Shown here piece by piece: positions 27,133 through 35,092 of a DNA stretch of 64,000 nt. This DNA comes from Betaproteobacteria bacterium (lineage in GTDB: Bacteria > Pseudomonadota > Gammaproteobacteria > Burkholderiales > Burkholderiaceae_C): contig JADJWD010000005.1 of the NCBI GenBank assembly GCA_016716535.1, positions 372,001-436,000 on the forward strand. The letters are read 5' to 3'. The position numbers were made by a program, and so were the translations under genes. How positions within the stretch are numbered: the first letter of the stretch is position 1; every line of letters starts with the position of its first letter. The notes under the pieces were generated by a model. The model searched no databases. It saw only the letters and a list, made by a program, of their open reading frames with translations, and was not told the origin of the DNA.

Positions 27133-27486
27133 ATGAGCCTGAACCTGTCGATCAAGGACGTGCCCGAGGCGCTGGCCGAGCAACTGCGCCAGCGCGCCGC
27201 GCGCAACCACCGTTCGCTGCAAGGCGAGCTGATGGCCATCATCGAGCAGGCCGCTCTAGCCGAGCCCGCGTTCGCCGAGCGCGGGTTCGGTGCCGCGGCG
27301 CCCTCGGCGGCATTGACGCGCACCGCGGCAGCGCTGGCAGCAGGACGCGTCCGCCCCGCCGGCTGGAAGAGCGTCGAACAGCTTGCCGACGAGGCGCGGC
27401 GGCGCTTCCCGAAGGGCACGCCGAGCTCGGTGGACGCCATCCGCCTGACGCGCGACAGCCGCCATGGCGACGGCACGGCGCGCTGA
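27133..27486 (+). CDS. Antitoxin, FitA-like ribbon-helix-helix
   Basis: 117 residues. The N-terminal part (LNLSIKDVPEALAEQLRQRA and RNHRSLQGELMAIIEQA) is the Arc/FitA-type ribbon-helix-helix DNA-binding fold. The C-terminal alanine-rich half should wrap the toxin. The ATG follows GGAGG by six bases. The gene overlaps the PIN-domain toxin by 23 bases, which is typical for these pairs. The pair sits between ahcY and metF. Confidence 0.85.
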   Translation: MSLNLSIKDVPEALAEQLRQRAARNHRSLQGELMAIIEQAALAEPAFAERGFGAAAPSAALTRTAAALAAGRVRPAGWKSVEQLADEARRRFPKGTPSSVDAIRLTRDSRHGDGTAR

Positions 27487-27925
27487 GCCCGCGGCGCGAG
27501 CGCTGCACGTCGCCGAGCCGCCGCCGCTGTTCACGCAGCGCCCGCTCGCGGTGGTCGACGCCAGCGTCATCGCCGCGCTGCTGTTTGCCGAGCCCGACCA
27601 AGCCGTGGCCGAGCGCACGTTGGCTGCCTGCCAGCCGGTGGCACCGGACCTGCTGGCCTACGAACTCGGCAACGTCGCTGTCGACAAGCTGCGCCGCGGC
27701 CACGCGGAGGCGGCAGTGCGCGCGGGCCTCGCCGACTTCGAGGCGCTCGACATCACGCTGCACGCGATAGGCGCCGTGCCGGCGTTCGACATGGCCGCGC
27801 GCTACGGCCTTACTGCCTACGACGCGGCTTACCTCGTGCTCGCGGCGCAGCTTCGCTGCGCCCTCTTCACCTTCGATACCCGCCTGGCCGACGCGGCGCG
27901 CAAGCACTTCGGGACTGCCGCCTGA
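27464..27925 (+). CDS. PIN-domain toxin (VapC/FitB-like RNase)
   Basis: 153 residues. The PIN acidic residues are all present: D32 in VVDASVIAALL, E67 in LLAYELGNV, D120 in LTAYDAAYLVLA and D138 in LFTFDTRLADAA. Family members are Mg-dependent RNases that block translation when freed from their antitoxin. An N-terminal extension of about 27 residues precedes the usual start; a later start is possible but the overlapping ATG at 27464 is the only one near. All catalytic residues look intact, so the pair may be functional. Confidence 0.85.
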   Translation: MATARRAEPAARALHVAEPPPLFTQRPLAVVDASVIAALLFAEPDQAVAERTLAACQPVAPDLLAYELGNVAVDKLRRGHAEAAVRAGLADFEALDITLHAIGAVPAFDMAARYGLTAYDAAYLVLAAQLRCALFTFDTRLADAARKHFGTAA

Positions 27926-27980
27926 GGCCGCCTGAAGCCACCGTCGACTGCTCGCCGCGCCGCTCGCCAGCCTTTCCGCC

Positions 27981-28814
27981 ATGACCGCAATCGTCCCCAT
28001 CTCCTTCGAGTTCTTCCCCCCCAACACGCCGGTCGGCAGCGAGAAGCTGAAGACTGTGGTCAGCGAACTCGCGGCCGTGAAGCCCGAGTTCTTCAGCGTC
28101 ACCTACGGCGCCGGCGGCAGCACGCGCGAGAAGACGCTGGCCACCGTGCAGGCGATCGCCGCCGCCGGGCACGAGGCGGCGCCTCATCTGAGCTGCATCG
28201 GCAGCACGCGCGAGAACATCGCCGAGATCCTGGCCACCTACCGCGCGCAGGGCATCCGGCGGCTCGTTGCGCTGCGCGGTGATCTGCCCAGCGGCACCGC
28301 CAGCGCCGGCGAGTTCCGCTACGCGAGCGAGCTGATCGCCTTCATCCGCGAGACGCAGGGCCGCGACTGGACGATCGAGGTCGCCGCCTACCCCGAGTAC
28401 CACCCGCAGCAGCGTTATGCGCGGCGCGACCTCGAGCACTTCGCGGCCAAGGTGAAGGCCGGCGCCGACTCGGCGATCACGCAGTTCTTCTTCAACGCCG
28501 ACGCCTACTTCCACTTCGTCGACGAGGTGCGCGCGCTCGGGGTCGACGTGCCGATCGTCCCGGGCCTGATGCCGATCCACAACTACGCCAAGGTGGCGAC
28601 CTTCGCCGCGCGCGATGGCATCGAGATCCCGCGCTGGGTGGCGCTCAAGATGGAAGGCTTCATGGACGACGCGGCGTCGATCCGCGCCTTCGGCCTCGAT
28701 GTCGTCACGCGCCTGGCCGAGCGGCTCGTCGCCGGCGGCGCCCCGGGCATCCACTTCTACACGCTGAACCAGAGCGCGCTGGCGCTGGAGATCTGCCGGC
28801 GGCTCGGGCGCTGA
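27981..28814 (+). CDS. metF: 5,10-methylenetetrahydrofolate reductase
   Basis: Makes 5-methyl-THF for methionine synthesis. 277 residues, normal bacterial length; begins IVPISFEFFPPNTPVGSEKL with the catalytic Glu in the FEFFPP motif. FAD-site segments: FSVTYGAGGSTREKT, HLSCIGSTRENI, RLVALRGDLPSG, EVAAYPEYHP, ITQFFFNADAYFHFVDE, and the C-terminal GIHFYTLNQSALALEICRRLG. In many relatives metF follows ahcY closely; here the toxin-antitoxin pair lies in between and only 55 bases separate the toxin stop from metF, so metF probably depends on read-through from that promoter or a weak one of its own. Confidence 0.97.
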   Translation: MTAIVPISFEFFPPNTPVGSEKLKTVVSELAAVKPEFFSVTYGAGGSTREKTLATVQAIAAAGHEAAPHLSCIGSTRENIAEILATYRAQGIRRLVALRGDLPSGTASAGEFRYASELIAFIRETQGRDWTIEVAAYPEYHPQQRYARRDLEHFAAKVKAGADSAITQFFFNADAYFHFVDEVRALGVDVPIVPGLMPIHNYAKVATFAARDGIEIPRWVALKMEGFMDDAASIRAFGLDVVTRLAERLVAGGAPGIHFYTLNQSALALEICRRLGR

Positions 28815-28856
28815 ACGGGGCAGGGGCGCGCGCCGGCCGCTCCGTCCGTTGCGCCT

Positions 28857-30452
28857 TCAGCCCGGCGGCGCGCGAAACACCACGACGGCCTCGGCCAGCC
28901 GCGCCGCGCGCTGGCGCAGTGCCTCGCTCGAGGCCGCGCCTTGCTCGACGAGCGCGGCGTTCTGCTGCGTCACGACGTCCAGTTCGGCCACCGCGGCTTC
29001 GATCTGGCTGATGCCGGTGGCCTGCTCGGCCGTGGCGTGCGCCACCTCGGCGATCAGGCCGCTGGCGCGGCGCACGTCTTCCACCGCGGCGGCCATCGTC
29101 GCGGTGGCGTCGGCGGCAAGGCCCGCGCCGATCCCGACGCGCCGGATGCTCTCGCCGACGAGGGCGCGGATGTCGCGCGCGGCGTCGGCGCTGCGTTGTG
29201 CGAGCGTGCGCACCTCGCTGGCGACGACGGCGAAGCCCCGCCCCTGCGTGCCGGCGCGTGCGGCCTCGACGGCGGCGTTCAACGCCAGCATGTTGGACTG
29301 GCGGGCGAAGCCGTCGATCAGCTTGACGATCTCGCCGACGCGCCGGCTGTCGGCCTCGATCTCGGCCATCGTCTGCGCCACGCGCGCCATGCCGGCGCTG
29401 CCGGCGCTGGCGGCCTCGGCGGCGGTGTGGGCCAGCGCCTGCGCTTGCTGCGTGCGGGCGGTGTTGCCGGCCACCGTGCTGCCGATCTCGGTCATGCTGG
29501 CGGCCGTCTGCTGCAGGCTCGCGGCGGCGCGCTCGGTGCGGCTGGCCAGGTCCTCGTGCCCGGCGGCGAACTCGGCGCTCGCCTCGCGCACGCCACCGGC
29601 CTGCGCCCCGATGTCGTCGAGCAGGGCGCGCAGGTTCAACCCCGCCTGCGTGACGGCGCGGCCGAGCAGTCCAATCTCGTCGACGCGGCACATCGGCGGT
29701 GCGGGGTCGGTCTGCCCCGCCGCCACCGCGCTCGCCTGGCGCAACACCTGTTGCAGCGGTATCGCCACCTGACGCTCGAGCCAGCGGCAGGCCGCGGTGC
29801 CCAGCAGCAAGACCGCCGCCACGGCCGCCCAGGCGGGCAGCGCGCCGGTGCCCGCGGTGGCGCCGGCCGGCGCCGCCGCCACGGCGTGGCCCGCCGCCAG
29901 CACCGCGGCGGCGGCGCCCGCCGTCGCGGCGCCGAAGGCGGCGCGGATGCGCCAGCGCACCGGCATCAGCTGCAGCGCCGAGCGCCAGCGCTGCAAGCCG
30001 GTGTGCACGACGAGGCCCTTGTGAAAGGCCAGGCCGCCGGCCCGCCCGGCGCGCAAGCGGCCGTACAGCGCGTCGGCCTCGGCCACCTCGGCCCGCGTGG
30101 GCTTCGTGCGCACCGACAGGTAGCCGATCAGTCGCCCGTCGCGGCGCATCGGCGTGACGTTGGCGCGCACCCAGTAATGGTCGCCATCCTTGCGGCGGTT
30201 CTTCACCAACGCCGTCCACGAAAGGCCGGCCTCCAGCGTCGCCCACAGGTCGGCGAAGGCCGCCGCCGGCATGTCCGGGTGCCGAACCAGGTTGTGCGGC
30301 CGGCCCAGCAACTCATGCCGCTCGAAGCCGCTCGCCTCGACGAAGGCGGCGTTGGCGTAGGTGACGTGGCTCGACGGGTCGGTGGTCGACATCAGCGTCG
30401 CGTGGTCGGCCAGTTCGTATTCCTGCTGCGTGACGGGTAGGTTGTTGCGCAT
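28857..30452 (-). CDS. Aer-like chemoreceptor (PAS + methyl-accepting signalling domain)
   Basis: 531 residues. An N-terminal PAS domain (about 15-120: LMSTTDPSSHVTYANAAFVE, GRPHNLVRHPDMPAAAFADL, WVRANVTPMRRDGRLIGYLS) is followed by two membrane helices (about 160-185 and 195-222), HAMP-like sequence, and the coiled-coil signalling domain with the hairpin tip IDGFARQSNMLALNAAVEAA and QGRGFAVVASEVRTLAQRSA. This is the layout of Aer, which senses redox state through FAD in its PAS domain; the PAS motif NLVRHPDMP is the Aer-type FAD-pocket wording. The start at 30452 lies about 75 bases downstream of a good sigma-28 promoter, consistent with flagellar/chemotaxis regulation. Role: aerotaxis or energy taxis. 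Confidence 0.9.
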   Translation of the reverse strand: MRNNLPVTQQEYELADHATLMSTTDPSSHVTYANAAFVEASGFERHELLGRPHNLVRHPDMPAAAFADLWATLEAGLSWTALVKNRRKDGDHYWVRANVTPMRRDGRLIGYLSVRTKPTRAEVAEADALYGRLRAGRAGGLAFHKGLVVHTGLQRWRSALQLMPVRWRIRAAFGAATAGAAAAVLAAGHAVAAAPAGATAGTGALPAWAAVAAVLLLGTAACRWLERQVAIPLQQVLRQASAVAAGQTDPAPPMCRVDEIGLLGRAVTQAGLNLRALLDDIGAQAGGVREASAEFAAGHEDLASRTERAAASLQQTAASMTEIGSTVAGNTARTQQAQALAHTAAEAASAGSAGMARVAQTMAEIEADSRRVGEIVKLIDGFARQSNMLALNAAVEAARAGTQGRGFAVVASEVRTLAQRSADAARDIRALVGESIRRVGIGAGLAADATATMAAAVEDVRRASGLIAEVAHATAEQATGISQIEAAVAELDVVTQQNAALVEQGAASSEALRQRAARLAEAVVVFRAPPG

Positions 30453-30528
30453 TCGCGAAGGTCCCCTCTTTTGATTTGGGCGCTCGGTCGGCAGCCGCGT
30501 CGGTGCAGTTGCCTGCCGAGCCAGGGGA

Positions 30529-30555
30529 GTATCGGTAGCGCGGACGCGGTGTTTA
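30529..30555 (-). promoter_or_regulatory. Sigma-28 (FliA) promoter of the Aer-like gene
   Basis: On the minus strand TAAA (30555-30552), 15 bases, ACCGATAC (30536-30529), versus the consensus TAAA-N15-GCCGATAA: all four -35 and six of eight -10 positions match with exact spacing. Confidence 0.65.
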
Positions 30556-30677
30556 TTACGGACGAAGCGGCATTTCTGACGTTTGTTCGGCGAAGTCGGG
30601 CTTCCGGTGAATATCGGGCCGAACAAAAGTCGTGCGGCGGACGTGCCGGCAATCCGCCGGCACGTCCGCCGTCAGGG

Positions 30678-30866
30678 CCACACGGCCCTGCTCGACGCGC
30701 TCGACGCTGTCGGCGATCAGTGTGCGCACCCCGCGCGCGGCCTCGGCGCTGCGCTGCGCCAGCGCGCGCACTTCGCCGGCGACGACCGCGAAGCCGCGCC
30801 CCTGCTCGCCGGCGCGCGCCGCCTCGACGGCGGCATTGAGCGCGAGGATGTTGGTGCTGGCGGTTC
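30678..30866 (-). pseudogene. Fragment of a third methyl-accepting chemotaxis gene
   Basis: A minus-strand frame reads STNILALNAAVEAARAGEQG, RGFAVVAGEVRALAQRSAEA and ARGVRTLIADSVERVEQGRV, then unrelated sequence. It covers only the signalling-hairpin tip of a chemoreceptor and closely resembles the same part of the intact receptor just downstream (about 31240-31430). There is no start, sensor, or C-terminal part. The 5' boundary runs into a low-complexity stretch of GTTCGTGCC/CAGGCCGTT-like repeats (30900-30965). The 510-base gap between the two receptors therefore holds this fragment, the sigma-28 promoter and those repeats. Confidence 0.75.
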
Positions 30867-30962
30867 GTATGGGTTCGGGCCAGCCGCCGGGCGCAGCGGT
30901 GGCCGCTGTCAGGCCGTTCGGCCGGTTCGTGCCGTTCCGGTCGTTCAGGCCGTTCGTGCCCT

Positions 30963-32918
30963 TCAGGCCGGTACGGCCTCGGTGCGGAAGATCGCGACCG
31001 CCTGCTCCAGCGCCGAGGCCTGCTGTCGCAGGCTCTCGGCGGCGGCGGCGCTTTGCTCGACGAGCGCGGCATTGCGCTGCGTCGCCTCGTCCATCTGCGA
31101 CACCGCGGTGCTGACCTGCGCGACGCCGGCGGTCTGCTCTTGCGCCGCCGCGCTGACCTCGCCGATCAGGTCGCTGACGCGCTGAATCGAGTGCACCACC
31201 TCGCGCATCGTCGCGGCGGCTTCGCCGCCCTGGCGGCTGCCTTCCTCGACGCGCTCGACGCTGTCGGCGATCAGCGTGCGGATCTCGCGCGCGGCGCCGG
31301 CGCTGCGCTGGGCGAGCGCGCGCACCTCGCTGGCGACGACGGCAAAGCCGCGGCCCTGCTCACCCGCGCGCGCTGCCTCGACGGCGGCGTTCAGCGCCAG
31401 GATGTTCGTCTGGAAGGCGATGCCGTCGATCGTGCCGATGATTTCGGCGATGCGCCGCGAGCTTTCCTGGATGCGCGCCATCGTCGCGGCGAGTTCGCCG
31501 ACGCTCGTGCCGCCGCGGCCGGCGACGTCGCTGGCTTGCGTCGCGAGCTGGCTGGCCTGGCGCGCGCTGTCGGCGCTGTGGCCGATGGTCGTGCGCAGTT
31601 GCTCCATCGACGCGGCCGTCTGCTCGAGCGAACTGGCCTGCGACTCGGTGCGCGACGAGAGGTCGAGGTTGCCTTGCGCGATCTGGCTGCTGGCCACCGC
31701 CACCTGGGCGGCGTTGCTGCGCACGCCGCCGACCACGTGCGCCAGCGCGCGCTGCATCTCGCCCATCGCGGCCATCACGCTGGCGGTGTCGCCGGCGCGC
31801 AGCGGCAGCGGCGTCACCAGGTCGCCGGCGGCCACACGCTGCGCCGCGGCCTGCAGCTCGGCAGGCTCGGCGCCCAACCGTCGCCCGAGCCAGCGGCCGG
31901 TGTGCACCGCGACGCCGATGGCCAGGCCGAACAGCGTGACGACGAGGCCGACGATGAGCGCCAGCCCAACGCGCCTGCGCTCGACGCGCGCTTGAAGGTC
32001 CGCTTCGAGGTAGCCCTGGAACTGCGCCATGTCGGCGTACATCGAGTCGACCGTGCGCGTGACTTCGGCGAAGAACTCGGTGCTTGGGTGGCTGAGCGTC
32101 TCGGGCTCGACGACGTGCCGGCGCGCGTAGGCGATGCCGGCCTGGCCGTGCTCGGACAGCTGCGCGACTGCTTTCTTCAGCACCGCGGAGTTGCCGGCGG
32201 AGATCGCCATCGCCCGCGAAAGGTTGTGCGTGACCCGTGTGAATTGCGCGCCGAGGTTGTCGGCCAGGCTCGCGTAGCCGCTGCGCTGCGCCGGCGTCAC
32301 CTTGTCGGGCGCCGACAGCAGGTTGGCGCCGCGCGCGCGCATCTGGCCCATGGTCTCGATCATGCGCGGCGTTTCCTGCAGCGCGCCGATGACCGTGAAG
32401 TAGGTGCCGGGGTCGTAGTCGAAGAGCAGGCCCCAGTGGTCGAGCACGTGGTCCAGGCCGGTCAGCAGCTGCGCGATCACGGCCGTGTGGCGCGCCGACG
32501 AGACGGTGCCGTCGACGCGCTTGCCGCCCACGTCGTCGCGCAGTGCCGTCCACGCGGCGCGTGCCTCGGCCCAATGGCGCGCGAGCGGCGAGCCGGCCGC
32601 GGCCGCGTCGGCGTTCAGCCGCGCTTCGAAGGCGCCGACCGCCTTGTCGACTTCGTCGGCCTTGGCGGCACGCGCCCCGGCCTGGTCGTCCTTGCCTCCC
32701 AGCCACACGGCCGAAAGGCCGCGGTGCTGCTGCATCAGGCGGATCACGTGGTTGAGCGCCTGCGCCGGCGCCAGGCCGTCGAGTTCGCGCTGGACGACCT
32801 GGGTGTCGGCCCAGACGCTGCCGGTCAGCTTGGCGGCCGGCACGAGGATCGCGATGCCGCACAGCGCGACGAGCAGGGTGAAGCGTTGGGCAACGCTCAG
32901 GCGGGCAAGGAGCTGCAT
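30963..32918 (-). CDS. Methyl-accepting chemotaxis protein with large periplasmic helical sensor
   Basis: 651 residues. TM1 (about 13-31), a periplasmic helical domain of about 280 residues, TM2 (about 315-337), HAMP, then a full signalling domain with methylation helices and the tip IDGIAFQTNILALNAAVEAA and EQGRGFAVVASEVRALAQRS. The sensor's first helix (IRLMQQHRGLSAVWLGGKDD) resembles the start of nitrate/nitrite-sensing NIT-type domains (LQxERGLSA-like wording), which would suit a nitrate respirer, but this is only a resemblance. The C-terminus (AVAIFRTEAVPA) lacks a CheR-binding pentapeptide. The start at 32918 is the ATG with the best TM1 fit. Confidence 0.88.
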   Translation of the reverse strand: MQLLARLSVAQRFTLLVALCGIAILVPAAKLTGSVWADTQVVQRELDGLAPAQALNHVIRLMQQHRGLSAVWLGGKDDQAGARAAKADEVDKAVGAFEARLNADAAAAGSPLARHWAEARAAWTALRDDVGGKRVDGTVSSARHTAVIAQLLTGLDHVLDHWGLLFDYDPGTYFTVIGALQETPRMIETMGQMRARGANLLSAPDKVTPAQRSGYASLADNLGAQFTRVTHNLSRAMAISAGNSAVLKKAVAQLSEHGQAGIAYARRHVVEPETLSHPSTEFFAEVTRTVDSMYADMAQFQGYLEADLQARVERRRVGLALIVGLVVTLFGLAIGVAVHTGRWLGRRLGAEPAELQAAAQRVAAGDLVTPLPLRAGDTASVMAAMGEMQRALAHVVGGVRSNAAQVAVASSQIAQGNLDLSSRTESQASSLEQTAASMEQLRTTIGHSADSARQASQLATQASDVAGRGGTSVGELAATMARIQESSRRIAEIIGTIDGIAFQTNILALNAAVEAARAGEQGRGFAVVASEVRALAQRSAGAAREIRTLIADSVERVEEGSRQGGEAAATMREVVHSIQRVSDLIGEVSAAAQEQTAGVAQVSTAVSQMDEATQRNAALVEQSAAAAESLRQQASALEQAVAIFRTEAVPA

Positions 32919-32965
32919 TGGTTTCTCGGGCAGATGAATGGGCCCGGACTGCAGCCCCTTCTGCA

Positions 32966-32992
32966 CTATCGGCAGCCAGCGGCCGCCACTAA
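32966..32992 (-). promoter_or_regulatory. Candidate sigma-28 promoter of the second receptor
   Basis: On the minus strand GCCGATAG (32973-32966) matches the sigma-28 -10 element at seven of eight positions, about 48 bases before the ATG. The -35 element at the right distance is poor, so only the -10 half is convincing. Confidence 0.4.
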
Positions 32993-33032
32993 AGGAGGGG
33001 GGATCGACCCGAGCCGACCGCGACGAATGCAC

Positions 33033-33914
33033 TCAAGTCCGCGCGGCGCCGGGCCCGGCCGGCCGCCCGCCGAGCCGCTCAGACAGCGCCGCGGCCACCT
33101 CGCGCAGCGCCACGGCCACCGCGCCTTCGCCGCGGCTGTCGAAGACCGCGCTCGGGCCGATCGCGGTGAGCGCCAGCACGATGGCGCCGCGCGCATCGAA
33201 CACCGGCAGCGCCAGCGCGCTGACGCCGGGCAGCAGCAGATCGGTGACGCGCGCCAGGCCTTCGCGGCGCACTTCGTCGAGCCGCTCGGCCAGCGCGGTG
33301 TCGATGCGGACGGCCTTTGGTGGAACCGTTCGGCCTGAACTTCGTTCTCCGTTCGTCCTGAGCTTGTCGAAGGACGCCTGCCCTGAGCGTGTCGAAGGGC
33401 CCGACGTGAATGCCGCCGCTTCGTCCCGCAGCGCCGCCAGCACCCGCGCGCGCGGCAGCCAGGCCGCAAACAGCAGCCCCGACGCCGTGCCGCGCAGGCT
33501 CAGCACGGTGCCGTGGCGCATCGAGACGTAGATCGCCGACGCCGGCCGCGCGACGCGCACGATCGTCGCGCCGCGCGTGCCCCACACGGCGATGGCCACC
33601 GTGTGCCCGGTGCGCGCGGCCAGCGCCTCGATGTGCCCGGTGGCCAGCGCCACCGGGTCGAGCTGTTGCAGGCTGATGAGGCCGAGCTGCATCGCCAGCG
33701 GCCCGAGGCCGTAGTGGCCGCTCGCCGCGTCCTGCGCGATCAGGCCCAGCTTGCCGAAGCTGACCAGATACGGGTGCGCCTTCGCCGGCGCCATGCCGGC
33801 CTCGGCGGCCAGTTCCTTCAGCGGCAGCGCGCGCCCGGCGTGCGCCAGCGCCTTCAACAGCGCGCCGCCGACCTCGATGCTCTGGATGCCGCGCTGCTCG
33901 CCATAGGGGGCCAT
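33033..33914 (-). CDS. IclR-family transcriptional regulator (with REP-derived insertion)
   Basis: 293 residues, divergent from the aromatic-degradation genes and so probably their regulator. N-terminal winged helix (RGIQSIEVGGALLKALAHAG and LPLKELAAEAGMAPAKAHPY) and a C-terminal IclR effector domain (HIEALAARTGHTVAIAVWGT, GTVLSLRGTASGLLFAAWLP, LLLPGVSALALPVFDARGAI, ALREVAAALSERLGG). Between the effector-domain halves, about residues 168-195 are a foreign-looking stretch (TSGPSTRSGQASFDKLRTNG) encoded by a REP-like palindromic repeat. The frame is kept, so the protein may still fold with an extra loop. In relatives such regulators control homogentisate and phenylacetate pathway genes. Confidence 0.87.
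   Translation of the reverse strand: MAPYGEQRGIQSIEVGGALLKALAHAGRALPLKELAAEAGMAPAKAHPYLVSFGKLGLIAQDAASGHYGLGPLAMQLGLISLQQLDPVALATGHIEALAARTGHTVAIAVWGTRGATIVRVARPASAIYVSMRHGTVLSLRGTASGLLFAAWLPRARVLAALRDEAAAFTSGPSTRSGQASFDKLRTNGERSSGRTVPPKAVRIDTALAERLDEVRREGLARVTDLLLPGVSALALPVFDARGAIVLALTAIGPSAVFDSRGEGAVAVALREVAAALSERLGGRPAGPGAART
33351..33400. repeat. REP-like palindromic repeat pair inside iclR-type gene
   Basis: TCCTGAGCTTGTCGAAGGA (33356-33374) and CCCTGAGCGTGTCGAAGGG (33381-33399) are two direct copies of an imperfect palindrome. This CCTTCGACAAGCTCAGG-type sequence is a widespread bacterial intergenic repeat. Here it lies inside a coding sequence and adds a FDKLRTNG-type peptide in frame, the usual translation of such repeats. 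Confidence 0.8.
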
Positions 33915-33923
33915 GGCGGGAGT

Positions 33924-33952
33924 TTGACTAAAACGAATCGGTTAGACAATAG
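33924..33952 (+). promoter_or_regulatory. Promoter and candidate IclR operator of the aromatic operon
   Basis: TTGACT (33924-33929), 17 bases, CAATAG (33947-33952). Between the boxes CTAAAACGAATCGGTTAG is an imperfect inverted repeat (CTAA/TTAG ends, CGA-A-TCG centre), a likely regulator site. It lies 10 bases from the regulator's start. The rest of the 208-base region to 34122 has GATGGCCTCGATGGCC-like repeats and an AAGGAGAC ribosome site (34107-34114). Confidence 0.55.
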
Positions 33953-34122
33953 CGAAACACCACCCTATCATCCGGGCCCGCCGCAGGGTGGCCCGGGCGG
34001 CCCAGTGAAGCGGCCGCGTCCTGATCGCCTCGATGGCCTCGATGGCCTTGACGGCCACTCAGCATCGCCACCCGCCCCAACATCACCGCGCTGCCGCGCC
34101 CCTCACAAGGAGACAACGTCCC

Positions 34123-35076
34123 ATGTCCAAAGCCTTCGCCAGCCAGGCCGACCTCGAAGAGAAGAAGGTCACCTTCAGCAAGCTCAGCGAGCACGCCTAC
34201 GCCTACACGGCCGAGGGCGACCCGAACACCGGCATCGTCGTCGGCGACGACGCCGTGATGGTCATCGACACGCAGGCCACCCCGGTGATGGCGCAAGACG
34301 TCATCCGCCGCATCCGCGAGGTGACCGACAAGCCGATCAAGTACGTCGTGCTCAGCCACTACCACGCGGTGCGGGTGCTCGGCGCGAGCGCCTACCAGCC
34401 CGAGCACGTCATCGCCAGCGACGACACGCTCGGCATGATCAAGGAGCGCGGCGAGCAGGACAAGGCGAGCGAGATCGGCCGCTTCCCGCGCCTCTTTCGC
34501 AACGTCGAGAGCGTGCCGCCGGGGCTGACCTGGCCGACGCTGACGTTCACCGGGAAGATGACGCTGTGGCTCGGCAAGCTCGAGGTGCAGCTGCTGCAGC
34601 TCGGCCGCGGCCACACGAAGGGCGACACGGTCGTGTGGCTGCCGCAAGAGCGCATCCTCTTTTCCGGCGACCTCGTCGAGTACGACGCCACGCCGTACGC
34701 CGGCGACGCCTACTTCACCGACTGGCCGCAGACGCTGGACAACATCGCCGCGCTGAAGCCCGCCAAGCTCGTGCCCGGCCGCGGCGCGGCGCTCGAGAAC
34801 GAGGCGCAGGTGGCCGCGGGCCTGAAGGGCACGCGCGACTTCATCGCCGACGTGTTCGCCAGCGTCAAGGCCGGCGCCAGGGCCGGCAAGGACCTGAAGG
34901 CGGTGTACCGCGAGACGGTGAACGCGGTGCGGCCGAAGTACGGCCACTGGGTCATCTTCGACCACTGCATGCCGTTCGACGTGAGCCGCGCGTACGACGA
35001 GGCGACCGCGCACCGCGACCCGCGCATCTGGACGGCCGAGCGCGACGTGGAGATGTGGAAGGCGCTCGAAGGCTGA
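34123..35076 (+). CDS. MBL-fold protein with altered metal-site motifs
   Basis: 317 residues, first gene of the operon. The fold is that of the metallo-beta-lactamase superfamily (GIVVGDDAVMVIDTQATPVM; LGRGHTKGDTVVWLPQERIL; FSGDLVEYDATPYAG). The usual HxHxDH is replaced by SHYHAVRVLGAS, and the final VPGHG by VPGRG, so two or three metal ligands are missing. It may be a non-hydrolytic or differently metallated member. Close association with the hydroxylase and homogentisate genes (17 bases to the next start) suggests a role in the same pathway. The step is unknown. Confidence 0.8.
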   Translation: MSKAFASQADLEEKKVTFSKLSEHAYAYTAEGDPNTGIVVGDDAVMVIDTQATPVMAQDVIRRIREVTDKPIKYVVLSHYHAVRVLGASAYQPEHVIASDDTLGMIKERGEQDKASEIGRFPRLFRNVESVPPGLTWPTLTFTGKMTLWLGKLEVQLLQLGRGHTKGDTVVWLPQERILFSGDLVEYDATPYAGDAYFTDWPQTLDNIAALKPAKLVPGRGAALENEAQVAAGLKGTRDFIADVFASVKAGARAGKDLKAVYRETVNAVRPKYGHWVIFDHCMPFDVSRAYDEATAHRDPRIWTAERDVEMWKALEG

Positions 35077-35092
35077 AGGCGAGGGGCCCGCG

